From positions 1-28,271 of the IMG/VR virus record IMGVR_UViG_3300013089_000003: a DNA stretch of 28,271 bases. One strand, written 5' to 3'. Origin of the DNA: a virus. The position numbers and the translations under genes were made by a program. The notes under the pieces are model-generated. The model saw only the letters and a program-made list of their open reading frames with translations, ran no database searches and had not been told where the DNA came from. Positions 6,491 through 14,407 of this stretch are shown here, in pieces; the first letter of the stretch is position 1; every line of letters starts with the position of its first letter.

Positions 6491-7504
6491 ATGGCTACTC
6501 TGGGAACCTCCACCGTCACGATGCTGGATTTCAAACGGCGTCTTGACGAGAACGACAAGATCGCCGGACTCATCGAGCTGCTCGCCGAGAGCAACGAGAT
6601 GATTCAGGACATGGTGTGGCTCGAAGGCAACCTGCCCACGGGCCACAAGACCACGATCCGGACCGGGCTTCCGACTCCCACGTGGCGGCTGCTGAACTAC
6701 GGGGTTCAGCCCACCAAGGGGACCACGGCGCAGGTGACGGACGCCTGCGGCATGCTTGAGGCTTACGCCGAGGTCGACAAGGACCTCGCGGACCTCAACG
6801 GCAATGCGCCGGCGTGGCGCCTGTCCGAGGATGCGGCCCACATCGAGGGGATGAACCAGTCCTTCCTCGACACGCTGATCTACGGGGACACCACGGTGAA
6901 CCCCGAGCGGTTCGTCGGGCTGAATCCGCGCTTTGCCACGCCGTCCGCCACGACCACGAACAGCGGGTACAACATGATTACCGGCGCGGGCTCGGACTCG
7001 GACAATACGAGCATCTGGCTCGTGGTCTGGGGTCCCAACACGGTCCATGGGATCTACCCCAAGGGCTCGCAGATGGGCCTCAAAATGGAGGACAAGGGCC
7101 AGGTCACTCTCACCGATGCGGCCGGCGGGCGTTACGAGGGCTACCGCACCCACTACCAGTGGAAGTGCGGGCTCTGCGTGCGCGACTGGCGGTACGTCGT
7201 GCGCATGTGCAATATCGACGTGTCGGCGCTGGTGGCTGAGTCCAGCGACGCGGACTTGGTGAAGGGCATGGTCAAGATGCTTGAGCGCTTGCCCTCCGAG
7301 ACCGTGGGCACCCCGGCGTTCTACGTGAACCGGACTGTGCAGACGATGCTGCGCATCCAGGCCCTGCAGAAGAGCGGCTACACCACCACGTTCGATGACG
7401 TGGCCGGGAAGCCGGTGTTGCGCTTCCAGGGCATTCCGGTACGGCGCTGCGATGCGATCATCACGGCCGAGGCCACGGTCGCCGGGACGTTTGGCACTCC
7501 GTGA
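6491..7504 (+). CDS. Major capsid protein (BPP-1 Bbp17-like, HK97-type)
   Basis: The 337-residue product builds the capsid shell. It closely follows the BPP-1-type major capsid pattern as I know it. A helical start has LIELLAESNEMIQDMVWLEG (residues 27-46). Next is LPTGHKTTIRTGLP (48-61), TWRLLNYGVQPTKG (64-77) and ACGMLEAYAEVDKDLADLNG (about 85-104), then a PERFVGLNPRF block (about 138-148). BPP-1's capsid protein has a rearranged HK97-like fold by cryo-EM, and this protein probably shares it. AAAGGAG at 6476-6482 gives strong initiation, as expected for the most abundant virion protein. A 10-bp hairpin follows the stop, and the cement gene lies next. Confidence 0.93.
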   Translation: MATLGTSTVTMLDFKRRLDENDKIAGLIELLAESNEMIQDMVWLEGNLPTGHKTTIRTGLPTPTWRLLNYGVQPTKGTTAQVTDACGMLEAYAEVDKDLADLNGNAPAWRLSEDAAHIEGMNQSFLDTLIYGDTTVNPERFVGLNPRFATPSATTTNSGYNMITGAGSDSDNTSIWLVVWGPNTVHGIYPKGSQMGLKMEDKGQVTLTDAAGGRYEGYRTHYQWKCGLCVRDWRYVVRMCNIDVSALVAESSDADLVKGMVKMLERLPSETVGTPAFYVNRTVQTMLRIQALQKSGYTTTFDDVAGKPVLRFQGIPVRRCDAIITAEATVAGTFGTP

Positions 7505-7515
7505 GCATGACCTGG

Positions 7516-7544
7516 GGGCTCCGGGGCTTTGAATCCCGGGGCCC
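7516..7544 (+). other. Strong hairpin after the capsid gene
   Basis: GGGCTCCGGG (7516-7525) pairs with CCCGGGGCCC (7535-7544), giving 10 bp with one G-U and a 9-nt loop. It begins 12 nt after the capsid stop. There is no U-tract, so an attenuator, RNase barrier or processing site is more likely than full termination, because the cement gene follows. A smaller hairpin, CATCG/CGATG, lies at 7559-7572. Confidence 0.5.
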
Positions 7545-7600
7545 TGCCGGCTCATCATCATCGAGGACGATGCGAGAACCAAGAGACGCAATCCCGAATC

Positions 7601-7606
7601 AAGGAG
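7601..7606 (+). promoter_or_regulatory. Shine-Dalgarno that decides the cement protein start
   Basis: AAGGAG lies 11 nt before ATG 7618, with a second AAGGG at 7609-7613. This supports 7618 over the in-frame GTG at 7501, which overlaps the capsid stop and would add 39 residues unlike the family. Confidence 0.6.
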
Positions 7607-7617
7607 ATAAGGGAACC

Positions 7618-8034
7618 ATGTACATCGACAAGTGCCTCCAACTCAGCTCCGAGCAAGCTGAGACCACGGTGGCTGCGCACGCCTCCACCAATGTCATCGA
7701 CATGGTGGTGGCCGGGCGCAGCTTCCCCGAGCTGTACATCGTGATCGATGTGCACACCGCATGCACCTCCGCCGGCTCCGCGACGGTGGCTTTCACCGTC
7801 CAGCACGACTCCGCCGAAGCCTTCGACACTGCTCAGACGCTGGCCTCCGTTGGCGCCACCGCCATTGCCACGCTGGTGGCCGGATACAACGTGCTCACGG
7901 TGCGCATCCCCAAGGGCTGCCTGCGCTATGTGCGGGTGCTCTACACCATCGGCACCGCGGCGTTGACCGCCGGGAAGTTCAACGCGTACCTCGTGGAGAC
8001 CCCGCAGCTGCACAACGTCAACGCGCCGTACTGA
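7618..8034 (+). CDS. Capsid cement (decoration) protein, Bbp16-like
   Basis: The 138-residue beta-rich product resembles the Bbp16 cement protein family of BPP-1, a jelly-roll protein that clamps capsid subunits on the outer surface. Recognised parts are ASTNVIDMVVAG (about 22-33), SAGSATVAFTVQHDS (about 51-65) and IATLVAGYNVLTVRIPKGC (about 83-101). A RYVRVLYTIGTAALTAGKF stretch comes next, so the family pattern runs to the C-terminus. Its place directly after the capsid gene is the expected one, and its separate strong ribosome binding site fits near-stoichiometric expression. The start is set by AAGGAG at 7601-7606. Confidence 0.88.
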   Translation: MYIDKCLQLSSEQAETTVAAHASTNVIDMVVAGRSFPELYIVIDVHTACTSAGSATVAFTVQHDSAEAFDTAQTLASVGATAIATLVAGYNVLTVRIPKGCLRYVRVLYTIGTAALTAGKFNAYLVETPQLHNVNAPY

Positions 8035-8043
8035 TCCAGGCAC

Positions 8044-8118
8044 GTTGAGCAATAGCTCAACCCCCCAGAAGCGGGGCCGGTGCGCCGTTTGCCTTTGAGT
8101 GGGGCGGCGTGCCGGCCC
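8044..8118 (+). other. Two hairpins between cement gene and next small gene
   Basis: The first is GTTGAGC (8044-8050) pairing with GCTCAAC (8055-8061) around an AATA loop. The second pairs 8074-8087 with 8105-8118 as 7 bp plus 5 bp separated by a 2-nt internal loop, with a 17-nt apical loop. Neither is followed by a U-tract. They fill most of the 111-nt gap and may stabilise the capsid and cement message or damp readthrough. Confidence 0.45.
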
Positions 8119-8145
8119 ATCTGGAGCCGAGCGAGGAGAAAGACG

Positions 8146-8328
8146 ATGCCAGAGTTTGTGTGCGAGCGCAAATGTCAGTTTCAGGGGCGGATCTGGGAGC
8201 CTGGTCAAAAGCTGGTCACGAGTCCGGGAGACCCGCAACCGCCACGTCATTTCGTGACGGTCAAGCAGAAGGAGCGCGGGTTTGTGGTCCGGGCCAAGGA
8301 GGCGATGGGCAAGGCCCTGAAAGGCTAG
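8146..8328 (+). CDS. Small hypothetical protein, 60 aa
   Basis: The 60-residue product starts MPEFVCERKCQFQGRIWEPG and ends in a basic helix with KEAMGKALKG. The first half has the look of a small beta barrel, with strands around a CERKCQF and RIWEPG turn. Short proteins of this form, roughly a ribbon plus basic tail, sit between capsid and tail adaptor genes in some phages. I cannot assign a function. ATG 8146 has GAGGAG just upstream (about 8131-8136), and an upstream in-frame ATG at 8080 falls in the hairpin region. The tail adaptor gene starts 3 nt after its stop. Confidence 0.6.
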   Translation: MPEFVCERKCQFQGRIWEPGQKLVTSPGDPQPPRHFVTVKQKERGFVVRAKEAMGKALKG

Positions 8329-8331
8329 ACC

Positions 8332-8901
8332 ATGGCGGCGACCATCCTCGAAATCTGCAATCAGGCGCTGTTGTACCTGGGGGCTCAGCCCATTACTGAG
8401 CTCAACGACACGGGGACGCCTAACCGGTACTGCAATGCGCTGTACGCACAGTGCCGGAAGGAGCTGCTTCAGCGTCATCCCTGGGGGTTCGCGATTCAGG
8501 AGGCGGAGCTGGTTGAACAGAGCGACGATGCAGAAGATACGACGTGGGGGTATGGCTTTGATCTACCTGAGGACTACCTGCGGGCGCTGCTGATCAACGG
8601 CGACAGGACGGCAGAATTCCAGGTGCGTGGCGGGTACCTCTGGTGTGACAGTGACGAGGTGACGCTGCGCTACATCTTCGATGAGGACACCGTGACGGTG
8701 TTTCCGCCTCTGTTCGTGGCGGCGTACGCATACCTGATTGCCTCCAGGATCGCGCTGCCGATTACCGGGGACGCGAAGATTGTGCAGACTGTGACCATGC
8801 TGGCGGTGCAGGCCTTCCACGAGGCTGCCACCGCTGACGCCAACAGCGAGCAACAGCCGCAGACCGCCTCCACACGCCATATAGCCGATTCCCGACAGTA
8901 G
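8332..8901 (+). CDS. Head-tail adaptor (T7 gp11-like tail tubular protein A)
   Basis: The 189-residue product matches the gp11-type adaptor that joins the portal ring to the tail nozzle. It opens with ILEICNQALLYLGAQPI, a family hallmark helix, then NRYCNALYAQCRKELLQRHP with WGFA (residues about 31-54). The core continues with GYGFDLPEDYLRALLING and strands ending in YIFDEDTVTVFPPLFVAAYA (about 116-135). The last 30 residues form a Gln/Thr-rich tail. The protein sits between the head module and the 922-residue nozzle gene, as in T7-like phages. The nozzle's ribosome binding site overlaps its stop codon. Confidence 0.85.
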   Translation: MAATILEICNQALLYLGAQPITELNDTGTPNRYCNALYAQCRKELLQRHPWGFAIQEAELVEQSDDAEDTTWGYGFDLPEDYLRALLINGDRTAEFQVRGGYLWCDSDEVTLRYIFDEDTVTVFPPLFVAAYAYLIASRIALPITGDAKIVQTVTMLAVQAFHEAATADANSEQQPQTASTRHIADSRQ

Positions 8902-8916
8902 GAGGACAGCACTCAG

Positions 8917-11685
8917 GTGCCCGCATTTCCCAACAGGCCATCGTTCGCGGCCGGGGAGCTGGACCCCGCGTTTCACGGTCGGGTTGACTTCGCGAAGTAC
9001 CACTCCGGCTGCAAGACGCTAAGCAACTTCATCGTGCATCCCCAGGGGGGAGTGAGCCGGCGGCAGGGAACAGCCTACATCGGGGAGGCAATGGGCGACG
9101 GGCGCCTGATCCCGTTCCAGTTCTCCACCGAACAGACCTACATGCTGGTGTTTACCGATGCCGAGATGCAGGTGCTGAAGGACGGTGGGTTCATCGCGAA
9201 TTGTGTCGACCTGGTGGACGCGGATCGGTGGCTGTGGGAAGAGTCTACCGGGAAGGCGGGATACTACTACATGACCGAGCCCGAGGGCGGCGCCCCTCCG
9301 GGGATCACCACCACGCCGTACACGGTTTATGACGCTGCGGGGAACAACATCAATAAAGACTGGGGGGACTATGACACCCTCGGTTTCTTCACCTTGTACA
9401 TCGAGGCTGCCACCGATCCGGGTGACGAAGTGTTCGGCTACTACTACGGCTACTGGGCGGACGCGCCCCACAACAACAATCTGACGATCTCGAGCCCCTT
9501 CGCGCTTGCGGACCTCGCACAGTTGCGGTGTACGCAGTCGGCCGACACGATGTTCTTCGCGCATCCCTCCTACCCTCCCTACAAGCTGGAACGGTACAGT
9601 CACTACACCTGGCGGTTTACCCCGGTTGACTTTACCCCATCGATGCTGGCCCCGGATGGGCTCACGGCCACGTACAGCGAGACTCCGGGTGCGACCACGC
9701 GCACGATGATCTATGCGGTATCGGCCATCGACGGAGACGGCAACGAGAGCCTGATGTCCGAGCAGATTTCCGCGACGGTGGATAGCCCGTGGGCGAGCGG
9801 GGCCATGGTCGACCTGGCGTGGAACGAGGCCCCTGGGGCGGTGCAGTACAGCGTGTGGAAGAACAGCCGGGGGGCTTGGGGACTGATCGGCACCACCTCG
9901 GTGGAGGGCTCCACGGGTCTGGCAAAGGGCACGGAGATCAGCGGCGGGGATTATGCCGCGCACGCGAAGGAGAAGGCGTTTGACGGGGACGCGGATACAG
10001 ATTGGCGGTCCACGCAGACTGACAGCAGCGTGAGTGGGGCGGCCTACATCGGTTTGGACATGGGCGCCGGCGGTGACATCGAGCTGAAGACGTTCCGGAT
10101 TCTCCAACGGGATGACTTTGGAATCTCCTCGGTGAAGCTGCAATACTCCGCCAATGGCGTGGACTGGTCGGACCTGGAGACCTTCACCCTTACCGAGGAT
10201 CTTGGAACGTGGGAAAGCTGCCAGGTCAGCGTCGATCTGGTGTCGGCGCGCTACTGGCGGCTGCTGGCTAATGCCAACAACAGCAACGGCAAGCGCTGGT
10301 CTGTGTGGGAACTGGAGCTGTACTACCGCAACTATGGTAAGGCTTTCGTCGATGACAACGTGAATCCGGATACCACGGTAGGCCCTATCGAGCTCTCGGA
10401 CCCGTTCAACGGGGAGGATGCGTATCCGGGGTCGGTGGCCCTGTTTGAACAGCGGTTGTGGTACGCCTCCAGTAACGACCGGCCTTCCACGGTCTGGGCC
10501 TCGCGTACGGGGATCTTCCATAGCTTTGCGGTCTCCACGCCGCTGCGAGCGGATGACGGGATCGAGGCTACCCTGGCAAGTCGGCTGGCGGATCAGATCC
10601 GGCACATGATCCCGCTGCGGGAAATGATGGTGCTGACCGCGGGCAGCGAGTGGCGCCTGGGGCCCGGCGGCAATACGGACGCGGTTACGCCTACCTCGAT
10701 CATGCTGACTCCGCAATCCTATGTGGGATGCGCGCACCTGGCTCCGCTGGTGATCGGCAACACGGTGCTGTATGTGGGGCGAAACGGGCGTCAGGTCCGG
10801 GACATGTATTTCGACATGGTAGCCGATGGCTACATGGGAAACAACCTGTCCATTCTCGCCGCGCATCTGTTCAGTGGGGCGGCCAGCAATGCGCTCCTTG
10901 ACTGGTGTTATGCGCGGTACCCGGACAGCCTGGTGTGGTGCGCCAAGGCCGATGGTACGCTGGTGGCGCTCTCCTACCTGCGGGAACACGACGTCTGGGC
11001 CTGGCATCGGCATAGCCTGGCGGCCGGCGGAGAGACCGCGGAGGCCAGAGCCGTCGCGGCGCTGCCGGATGACGGGGACGGCGCCGATCCGGTGTACATG
11101 CTGGTCAAGCGGGTGCTCCCGGACGACAGCACGGTGTACTACGTCGAGGCGATGCTTGCGGAGTACTCCGACGATGTGTTCCTCGACTGCGCGATTCTCT
11201 ACACGATGCCTGCGGCCGGCACATCGGCGACCGGGCTGGATTGGATGGAGGGGTTTGCGGTAACCGTCGCCCACAGCAACGGGACGGTGGACACCGGCAA
11301 GACCGTGACGAGCGGTACGGTCACCTGGACGGAAGAGGAAAAAAGCTGGGTGGTGATAGGGCTGCCGTACACCTCCACGCTGGAAACGCTGAATATCGAG
11401 TTCGACGCGGGCGGCACGGCCCAGGGGCGGCGCAAGAAGGTGCACAGTGCAACGGTCCGGGTGCTGAATTCGCAGTATCTGGAGGTGGGTCCGGAAACGG
11501 GCAACACCACGCCGCACCAAGAGGCGGCTACCGAGGAATGGGGAAACGGGGGCGGGTTCACGGGTGATATCTCGATCATCATTCCGCCGGGGTGGAATTC
11601 GCACGGACGGCTGGTGATTACCTCGGCCAAGCCTTGGCCGCTCACGGTCCTGGAAATCGTACCGAAGGTGAGCCTTGGCGAGTAG
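8917..11685 (+). CDS. Tail nozzle (T7 gp12-like) with inserted discoidin-like domain
   Basis: The 922-residue product is the beta-propeller-type nozzle of a short tail. It starts at GTG 8917 after GGAGG (8901-8905). Residues 1-65 are classic for the family: FAAGELDPAFHGRVDFAKYH, then C-K-T-L-x-N-F and GGVSRRQGT, followed by a QFSTEQTYMLVFTD strand. The stretch 246-335 resembles a fibronectin type III-like unit (YAVSAIDGDGNES, DLAWNEAPGAVQYSVWK). Residues about 343-472 match the F5/8 type C (discoidin) pattern: KAFDGDADTDWRS, YIGLDMG, SVKLQYSANGVDWSDL and ARYWRLLANAN, ending in WSVWELELYY. Nozzle sequence then resumes with PGSVALFEQRLWYASS (about 505-520). The inserts probably project outward and bind glycans. 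Confidence 0.9.
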   Translation: MPAFPNRPSFAAGELDPAFHGRVDFAKYHSGCKTLSNFIVHPQGGVSRRQGTAYIGEAMGDGRLIPFQFSTEQTYMLVFTDAEMQVLKDGGFIANCVDLVDADRWLWEESTGKAGYYYMTEPEGGAPPGITTTPYTVYDAAGNNINKDWGDYDTLGFFTLYIEAATDPGDEVFGYYYGYWADAPHNNNLTISSPFALADLAQLRCTQSADTMFFAHPSYPPYKLERYSHYTWRFTPVDFTPSMLAPDGLTATYSETPGATTRTMIYAVSAIDGDGNESLMSEQISATVDSPWASGAMVDLAWNEAPGAVQYSVWKNSRGAWGLIGTTSVEGSTGLAKGTEISGGDYAAHAKEKAFDGDADTDWRSTQTDSSVSGAAYIGLDMGAGGDIELKTFRILQRDDFGISSVKLQYSANGVDWSDLETFTLTEDLGTWESCQVSVDLVSARYWRLLANANNSNGKRWSVWELELYYRNYGKAFVDDNVNPDTTVGPIELSDPFNGEDAYPGSVALFEQRLWYASSNDRPSTVWASRTGIFHSFAVSTPLRADDGIEATLASRLADQIRHMIPLREMMVLTAGSEWRLGPGGNTDAVTPTSIMLTPQSYVGCAHLAPLVIGNTVLYVGRNGRQVRDMYFDMVADGYMGNNLSILAAHLFSGAASNALLDWCYARYPDSLVWCAKADGTLVALSYLREHDVWAWHRHSLAAGGETAEARAVAALPDDGDGADPVYMLVKRVLPDDSTVYYVEAMLAEYSDDVFLDCAILYTMPAAGTSATGLDWMEGFAVTVAHSNGTVDTGKTVTSGTVTWTEEEKSWVVIGLPYTSTLETLNIEFDAGGTAQGRRKKVHSATVRVLNSQYLEVGPETGNTTPHQEAATEEWGNGGGFTGDISIIIPPGWNSHGRLVITSAKPWPLTVLEIVPKVSLGE

Positions 11686-12178
11686 GAAGACAATCCGCAT
11701 TGTGCCGGCGACCCGCGAACATTGCGCGGATATAGCCGCGCGCATGCGTGCAGAGGACCGGGCGGAGCTGTACGCGGGCTGTGGGCTGAATGCGTTCGAC
11801 GGGTTGGTGGAGAGCTGGCGGGTCAGCGAGCAGTATCGGCGCACGGTGCTGGTCGCCCGGCGGCCGGAGGCCATGTTCGGGGTCTCGCTCGGCACGGTGC
11901 TTTCGGGACTTGGGATCGTGTGGCTGCTGGGAACTGAGGATTTTCCGAAGCTGTGCCGCCGGGAGCTGCTCACGGTTCCCCCGCGCATCCTGCTGGAGAT
12001 GTCAAGGATCTGCCCGCATCTGGGCAACGTAGTGGATGCCAGACAACGGCGTTCCATCGCCTGGCTCAAGCGTATCGGGGCGCAGGTGACGGAGCACACT
12101 GTCGCGGTGGGGCCGTTCTGGATGCCGTTCCACCAGTTCACGATCACGAATGGAGATAGACCATGTGCGACCCCGTGA
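11675..12178 (+). CDS. GNAT-like internal virion protein (T7 gp13 / DUF2833 type)
   Basis: The 167-residue product has the pattern of phage GNAT-fold proteins found beside tail nozzle genes. It starts IRIVPATREHCADIAARMR with E-D-R-A-E-L (about 6-32). The middle reads PEAMFGVSLGTVLSGLG, then VWLLGTEDF (about 64-90). The C-terminal part has NVVDARQRRSIAWLKRIG (about 118-135) and ends near GPFWMPFHQF. T7 gp13 and relatives (DUF2833) have the same position and size, and act in virion assembly or ejection. Whether it binds acetyl-CoA is not clear: no certain R/Q-x-x-G-x-G/A loop is present. It begins at TTG 11675, after AAGGTGA, and overlaps the nozzle stop by 11 nt. Confidence 0.75.
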   Translation: MASRKTIRIVPATREHCADIAARMRAEDRAELYAGCGLNAFDGLVESWRVSEQYRRTVLVARRPEAMFGVSLGTVLSGLGIVWLLGTEDFPKLCRRELLTVPPRILLEMSRICPHLGNVVDARQRRSIAWLKRIGAQVTEHTVAVGPFWMPFHQFTITNGDRPCATP

Positions 12179-12678
12179 CGTTAGGCGTTATCGGTGGGCT
12201 GGCAATTGTCGGGGGGGCAGGTGCCACTATCATGGGAGCCCGGGCGGCAAGCCAGCAGGCAGACTATCAGGCTGATGTCCAGCGGAACAACGCGCTTGCG
12301 GCCGAATTCATGCAGGCGGATGCTGCTCGGCGCGGTGAGATCGAGGCCGACCAGATCAACCGCCGCATTGCCGCGGTGACCGGGATGGGGCGCACGGCCT
12401 ATGCGGCAGGCAATGTGATGCTGAGAAGCGGTTCGCCGGCGTCCTGGGAAGAGGATGTGGCTGTGCTCGGGGCCGAGGACCGGGCAATGAGCCAGTACAA
12501 CACGCAGATGGAGCAATGGGGATTCGGTAGGCAGGCCGATGACTTCCGCACACGCAGTCGGCTGGCGTCCTGGCAATCCGGGCAATCCATGTTTGCCGGC
12601 TACCTGGGAGCGGCTAACAGCATTCTTGGGGGGACAAGCCAACTGGGGATGAGCCTTAGCGCTGGGGGATCCGAATAG
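12163..12678 (+). CDS. Internal virion protein (T7 gp14-like)
   Basis: The 171-residue product starts with a hydrophobic glycine-rich segment, LGVIGGLAIVGGAGATIMGA (residues about 7-26). A long helical, Ala- and Gln-rich region follows: ASQQADYQADVQRNNALAAE and onward. This layout fits the smaller ejected core protein of T7-like phages (gp14), which inserts in the outer membrane of the host during DNA entry. The rest has polar helices around EADQINRRIAAVTG and a Gly/Ser-rich tail. No enzymatic domain is seen. It overlaps the GNAT-like gene by 16 nt and precedes the gp15-like gene, giving the expected gp13-gp14-gp15-gp16 order. Confidence 0.7.
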   Translation: MCDPVTLGVIGGLAIVGGAGATIMGARAASQQADYQADVQRNNALAAEFMQADAARRGEIEADQINRRIAAVTGMGRTAYAAGNVMLRSGSPASWEEDVAVLGAEDRAMSQYNTQMEQWGFGRQADDFRTRSRLASWQSGQSMFAGYLGAANSILGGTSQLGMSLSAGGSE

Positions 12679-12691
12679 GCAGGGAAGTATC

Positions 12692-14398
12692 ATGCCAACG
12701 GTACCGACATATCAGCGGCGGATAGGGCCACGGCCCGCGCCGTTCGTGCCGCAGACATCCGCTCTGCCTCCAGACCCCGTGCCCGGAGCTGCTGCGAATC
12801 TGGCCGGGACGGCGCTGGATGCCACGATCGCGCTGATCAACCGCCGCAAACAGCAGCAGAAGGACCAGGACGTGGCGGCGGCGCAGACCTCGTTCGCGAG
12901 GGCGCAAGAGCGTCTTACTGCCTGGCAGAATGGCCCGATGCGCGAAATGCGGGGGCTGGATAGTCAGGGCGCTCCGGCGGCGGCAGAGGAGCTGCTCGCG
13001 GAGGTGTATGAGGAGACCAAGGCCGGGTTGAGCCCGGAGCAACTCAAGCGCCTGGATGGGTTTTGGGGCCAGTTGCGGGTGGGCGTGGTCGGGAATGTCA
13101 CGCGCCACGTGACGGCCGAAACGCAGCGGGCCAGGGAGGCGGGGCAAGATGCGGTGATCGCAGCCGGGATCGAGAGCGCGGCAAGCACCACGGGATTCGC
13201 GGACGTGGACGGCGAGATTCGGGCGATGGAGGGGGTCTATGCGGCCATCGCGGACAAGTACCGTCCGTACGGGCAGGATGTCGTCGACGCGGAGGTCAAG
13301 GACGCGGTGGGCCGCATGACGGCGCGAAAGCTGAGCCTGGCCCTGGACGGGATCAGTAGCGCTAAGGACGCGGCAGAGGTCGAACAGCGCAAGAGTGATC
13401 TTGCCACGGTGCTGGACAACCACGCGGAGACGCTCGGGGCTGATGTGGTATCTCAGTATCGGGAACGGGGGGAGAAGTTTGGCGCGGCCAAGCTTGGGCA
13501 CTTGACTTCCCTGCGCCGCTCTGCGCGGTCCGACGCGGTGTCGGGGCTCAAGATTGATGCGTTACGCGCCATGGTGGCGGACGATGGGTCGATCCTCTCG
13601 GTGATGACTACGGGCCAGGAGTTGCAGGGGGAGTTCCAGGGCAAGGACCCAGACATCGCCTTGGATGTGCAGCGCGTGCTTACCCAGCTCGATGGGGTGT
13701 TGACCAGTCGGTGGGAAGAGCAGGAAGTAGCCGCCAAACGGGCGGACCTCGCAGAAGCCAAAATGGCCGAGCAAGCCCGCAAGGAATGGGAAGACGAAGC
13801 CAAAGCATCCCTGGGGGTGCTTGAAGCCAGGGTGCGCGGCGGCAGAACCCCGCCAGACGTGGCGGTCAATGACCTCATGAGCGCCATGGGGAGGGGCGAT
13901 TGGCCGGATACGAGGGATGTGTGCCTGGCGATCGAGAAGACCCTGACGGCTATCACCACGTATGGGAGTACCGAGCAGAAAGACCAGGCGGCGGCGTGGG
14001 GGGTTATCGCGGACATGGAGGCGGCGAACGCCTTCGGGTCCAGGATCATCGTGAAGAGCAAGTTAGGGGGGATAAACGACAGGACCGAGGCGGAGCTGCT
14101 TGAAGCGAGGGAGAAAGCACGCGGGGCGATGAAAGGGATTTGGGGATTCCGCAAGCCCGATGAGGATGCCCGCGCGAGGGCGCTCGCCGAGATCAATGAG
14201 GACGTGGCACGCAGTCAGACCTTGCGCATGAGGGTATACGAGGCAGCCAGGCTCTATCTCAAGGACCAGAAGGAGAAGGGCAAGCCCATTAGCGTGCCCG
14301 ACTTCGTGGAGCACATCAACAGGTTTCTCGCGTTGCCCAGACAGCAGCAGGCCTATCGCGAATCCATCCAGGGCGGGCTGGACAACAGGGACCGTTAA
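12692..14398 (+). CDS. Internal virion protein (T7 gp15-like), helical
   Basis: The 568-residue product has no recognised enzymatic domain. It starts with a proline-rich stretch (PTVPTYQRRIGPRPAPF), then is almost entirely predicted helix with many Ala, Glu, Lys and Arg residues. One clear example is EEQEVAAKRADLAEAKMAEQ near residue 345. Position and composition match the middle ejection protein of T7-like phages (gp15), which forms a tube with gp16 across the periplasm. This is inferred from order and composition, not from a specific motif. AGGGAAG at 12681-12687 precedes the ATG. The giant gene follows 9 nt after its stop. Confidence 0.65.
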   Translation: MPTVPTYQRRIGPRPAPFVPQTSALPPDPVPGAAANLAGTALDATIALINRRKQQQKDQDVAAAQTSFARAQERLTAWQNGPMREMRGLDSQGAPAAAEELLAEVYEETKAGLSPEQLKRLDGFWGQLRVGVVGNVTRHVTAETQRAREAGQDAVIAAGIESAASTTGFADVDGEIRAMEGVYAAIADKYRPYGQDVVDAEVKDAVGRMTARKLSLALDGISSAKDAAEVEQRKSDLATVLDNHAETLGADVVSQYRERGEKFGAAKLGHLTSLRRSARSDAVSGLKIDALRAMVADDGSILSVMTTGQELQGEFQGKDPDIALDVQRVLTQLDGVLTSRWEEQEVAAKRADLAEAKMAEQARKEWEDEAKASLGVLEARVRGGRTPPDVAVNDLMSAMGRGDWPDTRDVCLAIEKTLTAITTYGSTEQKDQAAAWGVIADMEAANAFGSRIIVKSKLGGINDRTEAELLEAREKARGAMKGIWGFRKPDEDARARALAEINEDVARSQTLRMRVYEAARLYLKDQKEKGKPISVPDFVEHINRFLALPRQQQAYRESIQGGLDNRDR

Positions 14399-14407
14399 GG
14401 CAATTCA

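Noticed and set aside
7523-7544. T-arm-like sequence (TTTGAAT between GC stems) suggesting a tRNA or tRNA-like remnant
   Set aside because: No acceptor, D or anticodon arm can be built around it. It is better explained as the 10-bp hairpin after the capsid gene.
7501-7617. Possible -1 frameshift fusion of the capsid protein to the cement protein, since the cement frame is open back past the capsid stop
   Set aside because: No slippery heptamer is present near the capsid 3' end, the linker looks non-coding, and a strong Shine-Dalgarno site supports a separate start at 7618. Long open frames are expected by chance at this GC content.
9019-12147. Open frame of 1042 codons on the minus strand opposite the nozzle gene and its neighbour
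   Set aside because: It runs antisense across two well-supported genes and into a third boundary, has the Arg/His/Pro-rich composition typical of GC-rich shadow frames, and matches no family. The same holds for the 596-codon minus frame at 20657-22447 and the 449-codon one at 2195-3544.
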